From NCBI GenBank assembly GCA_034933245.1, contig JAYFNX010000013.1, forward strand, positions 1 to 64,000: a stretch of 64,000 nucleotides of DNA. The letters run 5' to 3'. This DNA comes from Pelethousia sp034933245 (GTDB taxonomy: Bacteria; Bacillota; Clostridia; Christensenellales; CAG-138). How positions within the stretch are numbered: position 1 is the stretch's first letter; every line of letters starts with the position of its first letter. The translations under genes were made by a program, and so were the position numbers. Below, piece after piece: positions 8,814 to 17,523 of this stretch. The notes under the pieces are model-generated. The model was not told where the DNA came from, ran no database searches, and was given only the letters and a program-made list of their open reading frames with translations.

Positions 8814-8842
8814 AGGATACCATTTTGCGAGGCGCTTTGCAA
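8814..8842 (-). promoter_or_regulatory. Promoter of the hydA-mocA-guaD operon
   Basis: On the minus strand TTGCAA (8842-8837), a 17-base spacer and TATCCT (8819-8814) form a plausible sigma-A promoter. Transcription would begin about 8806, a few bases before the aptamer P1 stem, which is the spacing expected for a riboswitch leader. Confidence 0.6.
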
Positions 8843-9069
8843 GCAACTGCCGATGTATTTAAAATAACATAACGAATTCTTTAAATTATTTGCGTTCGGG
8901 GGGTTACTATACGTGAAGGCATATGTTATACTACAGGATAATAAAAAGAAAACTAAAAAAGTTTGCCCTCTACTAACACATTTTTTGCCAAACTATTCAC
9001 AATCCGTAGGCTTCTCCACATTGTTGCCGCCGCGGCAAAAGCAGGAAAAGAAGGAGGTATGCGCATCAA
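8843..9069 (+). promoter_or_regulatory. Divergent intergenic region and adenine deaminase promoter
   Basis: This AT-rich stretch separates the leftward and rightward purine operons. On the plus strand TTACTA (8904-8909), 17 bases and an extended -10 (TGtTATACT, -10 at 8927-8932) form a likely promoter for ade-xdhABC, with a leader of about 130 bases. I looked for a purine aptamer in this leader and found no GUUUCUAC core. A short palindrome (TTGCCGCCGCGGCAA) lies just before the ribosome site. Confidence 0.5.
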
Positions 9070-10761
9070 ATGAAACAACATGAGCTGATTCGCGCGGCCC
9101 TTACGGGAGACGCGACGTTGGTTATTAAAAATGCAAACGTGGTGAATGTATTTACCGGGGAAATTATTCGTGCCGATGTGGCCCTTTACGAGGATACCAT
9201 CATTGGTGTTGGCAGTTTCCATTGCGAAAACGAAATGGATGCCGGCGGCGCATACCTGTGCCCCGGTTTTATCGATGGGCATGTCCACATCGAATCCTCC
9301 ATGGTGATTCCGGAGAGCTTTTGCCGGGTCATCATGCCCCACGGCACCACCACCATCATTGCCGATCCGCATGAGATCGCCAATGTGGCGGGCGTGGCGG
9401 GGATACGGGCCATGTATAAACTTACCGATGATCTGCCGCTGCGCGTTCTGTTCATGATGCCAAGCTGCGTGCCCGCAACCCCTTTTGAACACAGCGGGGC
9501 GGAGCTGGTGGCCGAGGATATGGAGCAGTTCCTGCGAAAAAGCCGCATCCTGGGCCTGGGCGAAGTGATGGATTATGTATCCACCGTCAATGGAAAACGG
9601 GAAATGATGGATAAGCTGCGCTTGTTCGATGGAAAGCCCATAGACGGCCATGCGCCCCTGCTTTCCGGCCGGGAACTCAACGCCTACCGGGTGGCGGGCC
9701 CCTCCACGGACCATGAGTGTTCCAATTATGAGGAGGTGCTGGAAAAGCTGCGCACGGGCATGCGGATTCTTATCCGGATTGGCTCCGCAGCCAACGGCAT
9801 TGAGGAACTTTTACGTAAGATCGTAGAGAACAAACTGCCTACGGATAACATGTTCTTCTGCACGGACGATAAGCACTTGGAGAACATACGCGCCGAAGGA
9901 CATATCAATTGCATAGCAAAGCTGGCCGTTTCCTGCGGCATGCCGCCGGTGGAAGCCGTGCGCATGGCCAGTTACAATGCCGCCCGGGCCTATGGCCTTA
10001 AAAACGTGGGCGCTATTGCCCCCGGGTACAAGGGAGACATGGTTCTCTTTGAGGACCTGAAAGATTTCAAGGCTTTGCGGGTATTCACCCGCTTTGGAAG
10101 GCTTTACGATCCCGCCTTTACCATGAACATGCCCATCCTGCCCCCCGCCGTGTATAACAGCGTACGTGTAGATAGGCTAAACGAAGGCGACCTGCGCCTT
10201 TCGGCCAGGGAGACCATGCCCGTTATCGGCTTAATTCCCGGGCAGCTTGTCACAAAGCGGCTGGACTGCAAGGTGCGGCGGGATGCCGCCGGTAGCTTCC
10301 TGCCGGATGAGAAGCTGGCGAAGCTGGCCGTTATCGAGCGGCACCACAGCACCGGCCATATTGGGCTGGGCATTGTGGAAGGCTTGCATATTCAAAACGG
10401 CGCCATTGCTTCTACCGTGGCGCATGACAGCCATAACCTGGTTGTGGCCGGCGACAACGATAGGGATATGTTGTTAGCCGTGGAAGCGCTTAAGGAATGC
10501 GGCGGCGGCTATTGCGTGGTAAGCAGGGGCATTGTGCTGGCACGCCTGCCCCTTCCCATTGCGGGCTTGATGTCCGAAGCGCCCATTGAGGATGTACTCG
10601 CCCGCCAGCAGGCCCTTCTAAGCGCGGCAGCCAGCATTGGATGCGGCGGCCAGAGCGATCCCCTTGTTACCCTTAGCTTTCTGGCCTTGCCGGTAATTCC
10701 GGATATACGGCTAACCGACGAGGGACTTTTTGACGTGACGACCATGAGCTTCATTAGATAA
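9070..10761 (+). CDS. ade: Adenine deaminase
   Basis: The 563-residue protein is an ADE-type adenine deaminase, converting adenine to hypoxanthine. It shows the amidohydrolase core with GHVHIESSM near residues 69-77, DPHEIANV, a GLGEVMD segment and the family-specific C-terminal part (HHSTGHIGLGIV and VAHDSHNLVVAG). AGGAGG precedes the ATG with a rather long spacer of 12 bases; an ATG inside that spacer opens only a four-codon frame that ends at the real start as ATGA. It heads a rightward operon with xdhA 22 bases downstream, so its product can pass directly to xanthine dehydrogenase. Confidence 0.95.
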   Translation: MKQHELIRAALTGDATLVIKNANVVNVFTGEIIRADVALYEDTIIGVGSFHCENEMDAGGAYLCPGFIDGHVHIESSMVIPESFCRVIMPHGTTTIIADPHEIANVAGVAGIRAMYKLTDDLPLRVLFMMPSCVPATPFEHSGAELVAEDMEQFLRKSRILGLGEVMDYVSTVNGKREMMDKLRLFDGKPIDGHAPLLSGRELNAYRVAGPSTDHECSNYEEVLEKLRTGMRILIRIGSAANGIEELLRKIVENKLPTDNMFFCTDDKHLENIRAEGHINCIAKLAVSCGMPPVEAVRMASYNAARAYGLKNVGAIAPGYKGDMVLFEDLKDFKALRVFTRFGRLYDPAFTMNMPILPPAVYNSVRVDRLNEGDLRLSARETMPVIGLIPGQLVTKRLDCKVRRDAAGSFLPDEKLAKLAVIERHHSTGHIGLGIVEGLHIQNGAIASTVAHDSHNLVVAGDNDRDMLLAVEALKECGGGYCVVSRGIVLARLPLPIAGLMSEAPIEDVLARQQALLSAAASIGCGGQSDPLVTLSFLALPVIPDIRLTDEGLFDVTTMSFIR

Positions 10762-10783
10762 TGAGATTAGGAGGAGATACCGA

Positions 10784-13066
10784 ATGAGCATAGGACAAAG
10801 CATCAAACGCGTGGACGCTTTGGATAAGGTAACGGGCCGCGCCAAATATACGGATGATCTGGCGGATAAGGGAGCCCTCGTCGCCAAAATCCTCCACTCC
10901 ACCATAGCCAACGGACGGGTGAAAGCGATTGATACATCCGAAGCGGAGAAGATCGAGGGCGTGGTGAAGATCGTCACCTGCTTTGATGTTCCCCAGTTTA
11001 AATTCCCCACGGCGGGCCATCCCTGGAGCACAGACCCTTCCCACCAGGATGTGGCCGACCGGTTGCTCCTGACCAGCCGCATCCGCTTCTACGGGGACGA
11101 TGTAGCAGCCGTGGTGGCCGAAAACGAGGTCGCCGCCATGCAGGCGGTGCGGGCCATTCAGGTGGAATATGAGGAATATCCTATTGTACTGGACGTGCAA
11201 AAGGCCATGGAGCCGGACGCGCCCCAGCTCCACGAGGAATTTCCGGGAAACATTCTCAAACACACCCAGATTCGCCTGGGCAACTATGCGCAAGCCATTC
11301 AGGAGCCGGGCCTCATGAAGGTGGAGGGCTGGTATGATACCCCGGTAGTACAGCATTGCCATATTGAAAATCACATTACCTATGCCTATCAGGAAGGCAA
11401 GCGGTTGACGGTGGTCGCTTCTACCCAAATCCCGCATATCGTTCGCCGGATTGTCGGCCAGGCCTTGGGCATTCCCTGGGGGGATGTTCGCCTCATTAAG
11501 CCCTATATCGGAGGCGGGTTCGGCAACAAACAGGACGCCCTCTATGAGCCCTTGTGCGCCTACCTGTGCACGGCGGTGGGGGGCCGCCTTGTGAAGCTGG
11601 ATGTGAGCCGGGAGGAAACCTTTGTTTGCAACCGGGTGCGCCATGCTATCCGTACCCATATCATCAGCTGGCTCCGGCCGGATGGTACCTTTGCGGCCCG
11701 CAAAATCGAATGCTTTTCGGACCAGGGCGCATATGCTTCCCACGGCCACGGCGTGGTTGCCAAGGGTATGGGCGCATTCCCGCAGCTTTACCCCTGCCCG
11801 AACGTAGAGGGGGATGCGTATAGCGTATTCACCAATAAGCCCGTGGCAGGCGCCATGCGGGCCTATGGTATACCGCAAGCCATGTTTGCCGGCGAGAGCC
11901 ACATAGATGATATCGCGAAGGTAATGGGCGTTACCCCGGAATCCTTCCGCCGCAGCCACCTGATGCCGGTGGGGTACGTGGATGGCTTTAGTAAAAATGA
12001 AAACTACTACGATACGTTTAACCAGTGCCTTGACAAGGGCAAGGAATATATAGATTATGACCGCAAACTTGCCGCATACGCCAATCAAACGGGCGCGGTG
12101 CGCCGTGGCATTGGGATGGCCGTTTTCTGGTATAATACAGCCGTATGGCCCATCAGCCTGGAATCTAGTTCCTGCCGCATGGTACTCAACCAGGATGGTT
12201 CCATGCAGCTGCAGATGGGCGAAACGGAGATCGGCCAAGGGGCGGATACGGCCTTTGCCCAGATGGCTTCTGAAACCTTGGGCATTCCTGTGGAGAAGGT
12301 GCATGTGATGTCCACCCAGGATACCGATATAACCCCCTTCGGAACAGGCGCATATGCTTCCCGCCAGACTTACGTGGGCGGTTTTTCCATCCGGCAGACG
12401 GCTCTCATCATGAAGGAGCGCATTCTGAAATATGCGACGGAACTTACCCGTGTCGCAACCTACGATTTGGATCTTGTGGATGGAACCATTGTGCGTACAA
12501 CCGACGGCCGCAAACTCCTTACGCTGGAGCAACTGGCCACCGAGGCGCTTTACAGCCTCAGCCACAGCGAGCATATTACGGCGGAAAGCACTTACCAAAT
12601 CAGGAACAACGCCTATTCCTTCGGCTGCAGCTTTGCGGAGGTGGAGGTGGATATTCCCTTGTGCAAAGTGAAGCTGCTGGATATTGTAAACGTGCATGAC
12701 TGCGGGCGGCTCATCAACCCCGCCCTGGCGGAAGCCCAAGTGCACGGCGGCATGAGCATGGGCATTGGATATGGCCTTTCCGAGCAACTCCTCTTCGACG
12801 AAAAGACGGGAAGGCCGCTCAATAATAACCTGCTGGACTATAAGCTTTCCACCACCATGGATCATCCGGATCTTGCGGCGCGGTTTGTGGAAAACTATGA
12901 ACCTACCAGCGCTTATGGCACCAAGGCTTTGGGTGAACCCCCGGCCTGCCCCGGCGCGCCCGCTATCCGCAATGCTATATTAAACGCAACGGGCGTCGCC
13001 ATTAACCGCGTACCCATTACACCCCACGTCCTCTTTGCAAGGTTCAAAGAGGAAGGGCTCATATAA
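10784..13066 (+). CDS. xdhA: Xanthine dehydrogenase molybdenum-binding subunit
   Basis: This 760-residue protein is the large molybdopterin subunit of a three-subunit xanthine dehydrogenase, hydroxylating hypoxanthine and xanthine to urate. Visible motifs are the N-terminal SIKRVDALDKVTGRAKYTDD, PYIGGGFGNKQD, MRAYGIPQ, the cofactor-binding GQGADT and the C-terminal GEPPACPGAPAIRNAI, whose glutamate is the catalytic base. The separate FAD (xdhB) and iron-sulfur (xdhC) genes follow, as in E. coli xdhABC. The enzyme could instead be a related purine hydroxylase; neighbours favour xanthine. AGGAGA precedes the ATG. Confidence 0.93.
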   Translation: MSIGQSIKRVDALDKVTGRAKYTDDLADKGALVAKILHSTIANGRVKAIDTSEAEKIEGVVKIVTCFDVPQFKFPTAGHPWSTDPSHQDVADRLLLTSRIRFYGDDVAAVVAENEVAAMQAVRAIQVEYEEYPIVLDVQKAMEPDAPQLHEEFPGNILKHTQIRLGNYAQAIQEPGLMKVEGWYDTPVVQHCHIENHITYAYQEGKRLTVVASTQIPHIVRRIVGQALGIPWGDVRLIKPYIGGGFGNKQDALYEPLCAYLCTAVGGRLVKLDVSREETFVCNRVRHAIRTHIISWLRPDGTFAARKIECFSDQGAYASHGHGVVAKGMGAFPQLYPCPNVEGDAYSVFTNKPVAGAMRAYGIPQAMFAGESHIDDIAKVMGVTPESFRRSHLMPVGYVDGFSKNENYYDTFNQCLDKGKEYIDYDRKLAAYANQTGAVRRGIGMAVFWYNTAVWPISLESSSCRMVLNQDGSMQLQMGETEIGQGADTAFAQMASETLGIPVEKVHVMSTQDTDITPFGTGAYASRQTYVGGFSIRQTALIMKERILKYATELTRVATYDLDLVDGTIVRTTDGRKLLTLEQLATEALYSLSHSEHITAESTYQIRNNAYSFGCSFAEVEVDIPLCKVKLLDIVNVHDCGRLINPALAEAQVHGGMSMGIGYGLSEQLLFDEKTGRPLNNNLLDYKLSTTMDHPDLAARFVENYEPTSAYGTKALGEPPACPGAPAIRNAILNATGVAINRVPITPHVLFARFKEEGLI

Positions 13067-13080
13067 GGAGGGATTCGCAC

Positions 13081-13962
13081 ATGTACGATATGAAAGCACT
13101 ATACGAAGCGGCGAGCGTGGCGCATGCCGTCTCCCTGCTTCAGGAGCATCCGGGCGCGAAAATCATTGCCGGCGGCAGCGATGTGCTGGTTCAGATGCGG
13201 GAAGGAAAGCTTGCGGGCTCAGAATTGGTGAGCATTTATCTGTTGGATGAGCTCCGGGGTGTGACTATGCTGGAGGACGGCGCGCTGCGTATCGGCTCGC
13301 TTACCAGTTTTTCGCATATTACCAAGGATCCTCTCATTCAACAGCACATTGCGGTGCTGGGCGAGGCGGTGGATATGGTGGGCGGCCCGCAGGTCCGTAA
13401 CATCGGCACCATTGGCGGGAACACCTGCAACGGCGTAACCAGTGCGGATTCCGCATCTACCCTTATGGCCTATGATGCCGTGATGGAGGTGGAGGGCCCG
13501 GAGGGCAAACGCCTGATTCCCATCCGGGAATGGTATATAAGCGCGGGCAAGGTGAGCCTGAAGCCCGCTGAAATGCAGGTGGCGATTCGTATTCCCAAGG
13601 AGTGTTATGAAGGCTATAAAGGCCATTATATCAAATACGCCATGCGCAATGCCATGGACATTGCCACGCTGGGCTGCTCGGCAAACGTGAAGCTTTCGGC
13701 GGATAAAAAGACCATTTTGGATGCGCGCCTCGCCTATGGCGTGGCTGGCCCCGTTCCCATGCGCGCGCCTTCCGCGGAGGCGGCAGTGAAGGGAAAACCC
13801 GTAAACGAAGCGTCCATCGAAACCTTTGGCGAGGCCGTATCCCAGGATGTAAAGCCTCGGGACAGTTGGCGCGCCAGCAAAGCTTTCCGCCTGCACTTAG
13901 CCGAGGAGCTGGCCAAACGGGCGCTACGCGAATCCATCCGCCTTTCGGGAGGTGAACTGTAA
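13081..13962 (+). CDS. xdhB: Xanthine dehydrogenase FAD-binding subunit
   Basis: The 293-residue protein is the FAD subunit of the molybdenum hydroxylase. IIAGGSDVLVQMREGK (about residues 24-39) and GGPQVRNIGTIGGNTCNG (about 101-118) are the two FAD-binding signatures of the family. It lies 14 bases after xdhA with AAGGAGG upstream, and its TAA shares a base with the xdhC ATG (TAATG), so the three subunits are translationally linked. It relays electrons from the iron-sulfur clusters to the final acceptor. Confidence 0.94.
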   Translation: MYDMKALYEAASVAHAVSLLQEHPGAKIIAGGSDVLVQMREGKLAGSELVSIYLLDELRGVTMLEDGALRIGSLTSFSHITKDPLIQQHIAVLGEAVDMVGGPQVRNIGTIGGNTCNGVTSADSASTLMAYDAVMEVEGPEGKRLIPIREWYISAGKVSLKPAEMQVAIRIPKECYEGYKGHYIKYAMRNAMDIATLGCSANVKLSADKKTILDARLAYGVAGPVPMRAPSAEAAVKGKPVNEASIETFGEAVSQDVKPRDSWRASKAFRLHLAEELAKRALRESIRLSGGEL

Positions 13963-14459
13963 TGCATGAGACCCAATATAAGCTCGTTAGATGTACGTTG
14001 AACGGCAAGCGTGTGGAAACAATGGTGGATGTTCGGGCATCCCTAACGGATATGCTTCGCAACGATTACCGCCTTACGTCCGTAAAAAAAGGCTGCGAGG
14101 TGGGGGAATGCGGCGCATGCAATGTGCTCATTGACGGCGAGTGCTTCAATAGCTGTATTTATCTGGCTGTTTGGGCAGATGGCAAGAATATCCGTACCCT
14201 AGAGGGCCTTTTGGGCCCGGATGGCGAGCTTTCGGATATTCAGCAAGCTTTTATCGACGAAACGGCTGTGCAGTGCGGTTTCTGCACCCCCGGCTTCATT
14301 ATGACGGCCGTGGAGATATTGGAATCCGGCAAGGAATATACCCGGGATGAGCTGAGAAAGCTCCTTTCAGGCCATTTGTGCCGCTGCACGGGCTATGAGA
14401 ACATTCTCAACGCCGTGGAAAAAACCATGAAAAACTGGTTGGCGGCAAAAAATAACTAA
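13962..14459 (+). CDS. xdhC: Xanthine dehydrogenase [2Fe-2S] subunit
   Basis: The 165-residue protein binds two [2Fe-2S] clusters that connect the molybdenum site to FAD. The plant-type ferredoxin cluster is CEVGECGACNVL plus a later cysteine in FNSC, and the helical cluster uses QCGFCTPG and LCRCTGYENI. Length matches the xdhC/coxS family. The ATG overlaps the xdhB stop. It ends the rightward purine operon and is followed by a bidirectional terminator shared with the phage-derived cassette. Confidence 0.95.
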   Translation: MHETQYKLVRCTLNGKRVETMVDVRASLTDMLRNDYRLTSVKKGCEVGECGACNVLIDGECFNSCIYLAVWADGKNIRTLEGLLGPDGELSDIQQAFIDETAVQCGFCTPGFIMTAVEILESGKEYTRDELRKLLSGHLCRCTGYENILNAVEKTMKNWLAAKNN

Positions 14460-14527
14460 AGAAGGCGCGTCCTGCCTTTTTAGAACCACGGCCGAAAGTT
14501 CCGGCTCGATTCAACCCTAACAACACA

Positions 14528-14564
14528 AAAAAGCCCGGTGCAGACAGGATGCGCCGGGCTTTTA
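14528..14564. terminator. Bidirectional terminator between xdhC and the phage cassette
   Basis: AAAAAGCCCGG and CCGGGCTTTT form a strong stem with A- and T-runs on either side, so it can terminate both the rightward xdh operon and the leftward phage-like operon that converge here. Confidence 0.85.
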
Positions 14565-14610
14565 ACCGTTTAACGAGGGCTTATGAACTTTATGTTGTCC
14601 TGCTCGTGGC

Positions 14611-15216
14611 TTAATTTAAAAGCAGGATTTTTACATCCACATTGTTCGCGGGAGGGGTATCGCAGGAAAAGACTATGTAACCTTCCAGTAGCTCGCAGCC
14701 GCGTATGCCCGCCGCCATATATGCGGCGGCGCTGGCCGGGGCAGGCGTTACGATCACATTGCTCTGCGTTGTGACGCCCGGTGCTGGTATGCTTTGCATT
14801 GCATCTGTCCAGGCGGTTTGTACCAAGGTGCCGGAAAGAATATCCGCTATAATACCTGCCCCTTGCGGTCCCGTTTCTCCCGGCGGGCCGGGGATACCCT
14901 GGGAACCCGGCTCGCCCTGGGGGCCCACAGGCCCCTGAGGACCGGTTTGGCCCGGCGGACCCTGGGGCCCGTCGAAGGCGTTGGTCGCAACGGCGTCTTC
15001 CAACGTAACGGCGATGCTCTCCGCACGAACTGCGGCGGTCTGTGCAATTTCGGCGGCTTGGGCCAGTTGGTCATACACGTTGGAGCCGATATCCGGCGTA
15101 AGAACCAGGTCCTCCGGGCCGATGATCCCTTCCGCCTGGGCTTCCATTCGGATCTGCTCACTGGGGAATACATGCACGGTCATACCATGCAGATCTTTCG
15201 TTGTGTACAGGCTCAT
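14611..15216 (-). CDS. Collagen-like phage tail fibre protein
   Basis: The 201-residue protein has a short N-terminal part, then about thirteen collagen-type Gly-X-Y triplets (GPQGPPGQTGPQ... to GPQGAG) and a C-terminal globular module ending in VDVKILLLN. Gly-X-Y segments with a small knob domain are common in phage tail fibres and surface fibres of Firmicutes. GGGGGTGA lies four bases before the ATG at 15216, which overlaps the preceding stop as ATGA. Its C-terminal module resembles the ends of the next two proteins upstream, suggesting interchangeable receptor-binding tips. Confidence 0.72.
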   Translation of the reverse strand: MSLYTTKDLHGMTVHVFPSEQIRMEAQAEGIIGPEDLVLTPDIGSNVYDQLAQAAEIAQTAAVRAESIAVTLEDAVATNAFDGPQGPPGQTGPQGPVGPQGEPGSQGIPGPPGETGPQGAGIIADILSGTLVQTAWTDAMQSIPAPGVTTQSNVIVTPAPASAAAYMAAGIRGCELLEGYIVFSCDTPPANNVDVKILLLN

Positions 15217-15548
15217 TGCTTCACCCCCAGGATCGTACATTCTACGCTGGCGGGCTGGCTCGGGGCCCCCCCGCTGCAACTGAGCAAAAGAGCATTATCC
15301 AGCGCGGCATACATTTGGGTGCCGGCGCTTTCTCCGCCTGTGCTCACGCGCATGGTAAATTCCGCATCCTGATCCGTCCTGTAATATCCGCGAAGCTCCG
15401 CGTTGCCTCCGGCACTGGTGCGCAGGAACACGGCCACGGGCAGGAGGGTAAGAGGCATTTCTAAGAGCTGGCTATCTTCAATGCCCGTAAATGTTTTGGC
15501 TGCCACATCCAGATGCATTTCCATGCCGTAGGTCCAGTTTAAGATCAT
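15213..15548 (-). CDS. Putative phage fibre/baseplate accessory protein
   Basis: This 111-residue protein is not recognised by name. It begins MILNWTYGMEMHLDV, has no transmembrane segment, and ends in a beta-rich stretch (VECTILGVKQ) resembling the C-termini of its neighbours. GGGAGG precedes the ATG at 15548, and both ends overlap adjacent genes by four bases. Its place among fibre genes suggests a virion surface role; this rests on context alone. Confidence 0.6.
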   Translation of the reverse strand: MILNWTYGMEMHLDVAAKTFTGIEDSQLLEMPLTLLPVAVFLRTSAGGNAELRGYYRTDQDAEFTMRVSTGGESAGTQMYAALDNALLLSCSGGAPSQPASVECTILGVKQ

Positions 15549-15967
15549 GTTGTTCCTCCCATTATCAGAATGTTGACGTTTAGATCGTAGCTTGGAAGTT
15601 TTTTGCTGGCAAAGGTTAAAGCGCCCCATCCCTGTACGCTGCAACGCACCCGCGCAGCCATATATTCATCATAATTATTGGGATGGGAGGCCACCAATGC
15701 CAGGGAGCTGCCGCGCATATTCTGCACGGATACGGTTTGTACGCATCCGTAGCTATAGACGGTCCAGGCGCTTTGGGGTAAGGTGACGGTTTGGATGAAG
15801 GGCATGGGGGCGTAATCGTGCGCATGCTCCGCGGGTGCCGCTCCGATGCTTTCGGGCGTAATGGGATCGCTGCCGGCGGCTGCATGGGTTTCTCCATGGC
15901 CTAAAACCAAGCTGGTGCCTCCTACGCCATTGTCCAACACCTTATTGGTTCCAAAGTAAACTGCCAT
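15545..15967 (-). CDS. Putative phage tail fibre protein
   Basis: The 140-residue protein contains HGETHAAAGSDPITPESIGA near residues 24-43, a sequence style common at joints of phage tail fibres, followed by a C-terminal module ending LNVNILIMGG. The ATG at 15967 shares its final base with the stop of the upstream gene. It may be a short tip or spacer on the same structure as the collagen-like protein. Confidence 0.65.
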   Translation of the reverse strand: MAVYFGTNKVLDNGVGGTSLVLGHGETHAAAGSDPITPESIGAAPAEHAHDYAPMPFIQTVTLPQSAWTVYSYGCVQTVSVQNMRGSSLALVASHPNNYDEYMAARVRCSVQGWGALTFASKKLPSYDLNVNILIMGGTT

Positions 15968-16569
15968 TAAGATTCTCCTCCTTCTTCCGGTTCCTGCGCC
16001 ACCTCTGCATACCGCCGTACCGAAAAAGTGGTCACTTTGTCCGTAATTAGATTCTCACAGGCTGCTGCCGCCTCTTGCGCCTGGGTGGTTACAAGTAGAG
16101 CTTCTTGGCGTAGGGTTTCCACCTGATCCATCAGCGTACGGAGCATGGGAAGCTCTTGGGTGGAAACCAAAGCGTCTGCAGAAAGCATGGCAGGGCGGCA
16201 GGTAAAGTTGAACTTTGCCGTGGTTATCAGAGTGGACAGGCTTGCATCCGAATAGATTTGCAGCTCGCATTCTACCATGCCTGGTGCGAAGGAACCGGGG
16301 AATAGCTGGATGTGCACCTCGTTATTCAGGGCGCCTCTTAATAGAATGCCGCCTTGGGCTAGAGCGCTGTCCTGGGCGGCGGTGCCGTTGGACTTTGAAA
16401 ACACGGCAATGACCCGGCAGCCGCTTAGATCCACCGGCTCCCCTCCATCCGTTAGGGAGATGCGCAGCAGGTTGCCCGTATCTCCCTCCACTACTGTAAA
16501 AGCCCGGTTGCCGATGGAGGAGGCAATGTCCAGGGCTATATCAAAGGACTTCCTTACCGTGCTGGCCAT
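15967..16569 (-). CDS. BppU-like baseplate upper protein
   Basis: The 200-residue protein starts with a fold typical of N-terminal domains of phage baseplate upper proteins: a short helix, then TVVEGDTGNLLRISLTDGG, VDLSGCRVIAVFSKSNG and a beta-rich segment ending in FNFTCRPAML. A helical C-terminal part rich in glutamine and alanine follows. BppU-type proteins anchor receptor-binding proteins to the baseplate, which suits the fibre genes downstream. The assignment is by sequence style, not by a catalytic motif. AGGAGG lies shortly before the ATG. Confidence 0.62.
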   Translation of the reverse strand: MASTVRKSFDIALDIASSIGNRAFTVVEGDTGNLLRISLTDGGEPVDLSGCRVIAVFSKSNGTAAQDSALAQGGILLRGALNNEVHIQLFPGSFAPGMVECELQIYSDASLSTLITTAKFNFTCRPAMLSADALVSTQELPMLRTLMDQVETLRQEALLVTTQAQEAAAACENLITDKVTTFSVRRYAEVAQEPEEGGES

Positions 16570-16578
16570 AGCTTCCTC

Positions 16579-17496
16579 CTATTTGCCGATGTAGCGTTCG
16601 CGCAAGCTAAGATAGGAACCACTTCCCAGGGAGGCAAGCAGTTCATCTCTGCGTACCTTCCAATAGCTTTGGTTGCTGGTGAAAAGCTGCGTACGCTGGC
16701 TGTCTGAAAGATTCTCCACATAGGAGAGATAATCGCTGCGCGTTAGGTTATTTGAGACCTGCGCGGTTCCGGAATCCGCACGTTTTGTGGATTTTACGGA
16801 CGTGGCGCTGTTGGCCGCGCTTTGAGAAAGGGCGTTCTGCCGAGCCATATCGTTGCTATACCAATCCCCAGCCAGGCTTAGGGCCGCCTGCTGGGCGGAT
16901 TGTTGGGCCTGCTGGTTGGATTGTTGGGCGGCTAGGCGCATCTGGTCGTAGCTTTGCAAGCTGGCGGCAATGCGTTCGGCCAAGGTTGCCCCATATTGGG
17001 CTTCCATCTCGCCGATGTCCTCCTGGGCGCTGGCATTTTCGCGCTCCTTGACGCTTGAGATATAGCTGCTGCTTCCCATGCCCCGGGAAACCGCATCCGC
17101 ATCCAGCTCTGCCTTGGTTGTTTGGCTGGCGCTTTGGCGGCGGGCAATGGCTGTTTCCAGGCTGGGCTGCAGGGCTTCCTGCCATTGGGTGCGGATGGCG
17201 TCCGCGCTCGGGATATCCACCTCTGTGGTGGGGATGCTGATTTGGTTGAGAATGGCACGGTAATAGCTGTTGAACAAATCCGTGCCCGCACCGCTGTCCG
17301 CGCTCCATTTGCCGCCGGATAAGGATGCGCTTTGCTGCCGGCCCGCACTATATTGGTCATAGGCCGCCTGGGTCTGCGGGCCCCAAATGCCGTCCGCGGT
17401 TACGCCCAGCATCCGTTGGTATTCCTTCACAGAAGAGGCGCTGTTTACGCCGCTGGGAGGGGTGTAGCCGGGGGAATAATATTGTGATCTTGCCAT
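16579..17496 (-). CDS. Virion protein with N-terminal peptidoglycan-binding domain
   Basis: The 305-residue protein has an N-terminal PG_binding_1-type segment (VKEYQRMLGVTADGIWGPQTQAAYDQY, residues about 23-49), then a long glutamine-, alanine- and serine-rich helical region (residues about 150-240) likely to form coiled coil. No lytic catalytic domain is visible. In a podovirus-like tail cassette this could be an internal or tail-tip protein that contacts the wall. Function is inferred from domain style and position. Confidence 0.55.
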   Translation of the reverse strand: MARSQYYSPGYTPPSGVNSASSVKEYQRMLGVTADGIWGPQTQAAYDQYSAGRQQSASLSGGKWSADSGAGTDLFNSYYRAILNQISIPTTEVDIPSADAIRTQWQEALQPSLETAIARRQSASQTTKAELDADAVSRGMGSSSYISSVKERENASAQEDIGEMEAQYGATLAERIAASLQSYDQMRLAAQQSNQQAQQSAQQAALSLAGDWYSNDMARQNALSQSAANSATSVKSTKRADSGTAQVSNNLTRSDYLSYVENLSDSQRTQLFTSNQSYWKVRRDELLASLGSGSYLSLRERYIGK

Positions 17497-17523
17497 AAGG
17501 GAAATCCTCCTTGCTTGTGCTGT

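Noticed and set aside
8843..9069. Third purine aptamer in the ade-xdh leader
   Set aside because: GGTTACTATACG superficially resembles J3/1 but no P2/P3 pairing or GUUUCUAC is present.
10754..12865. A 703-codon open frame on the minus strand
   Set aside because: It is fully antisense to xdhA, has no ribosome site or recognisable domain, and its composition mirrors the codon pattern of the real gene.
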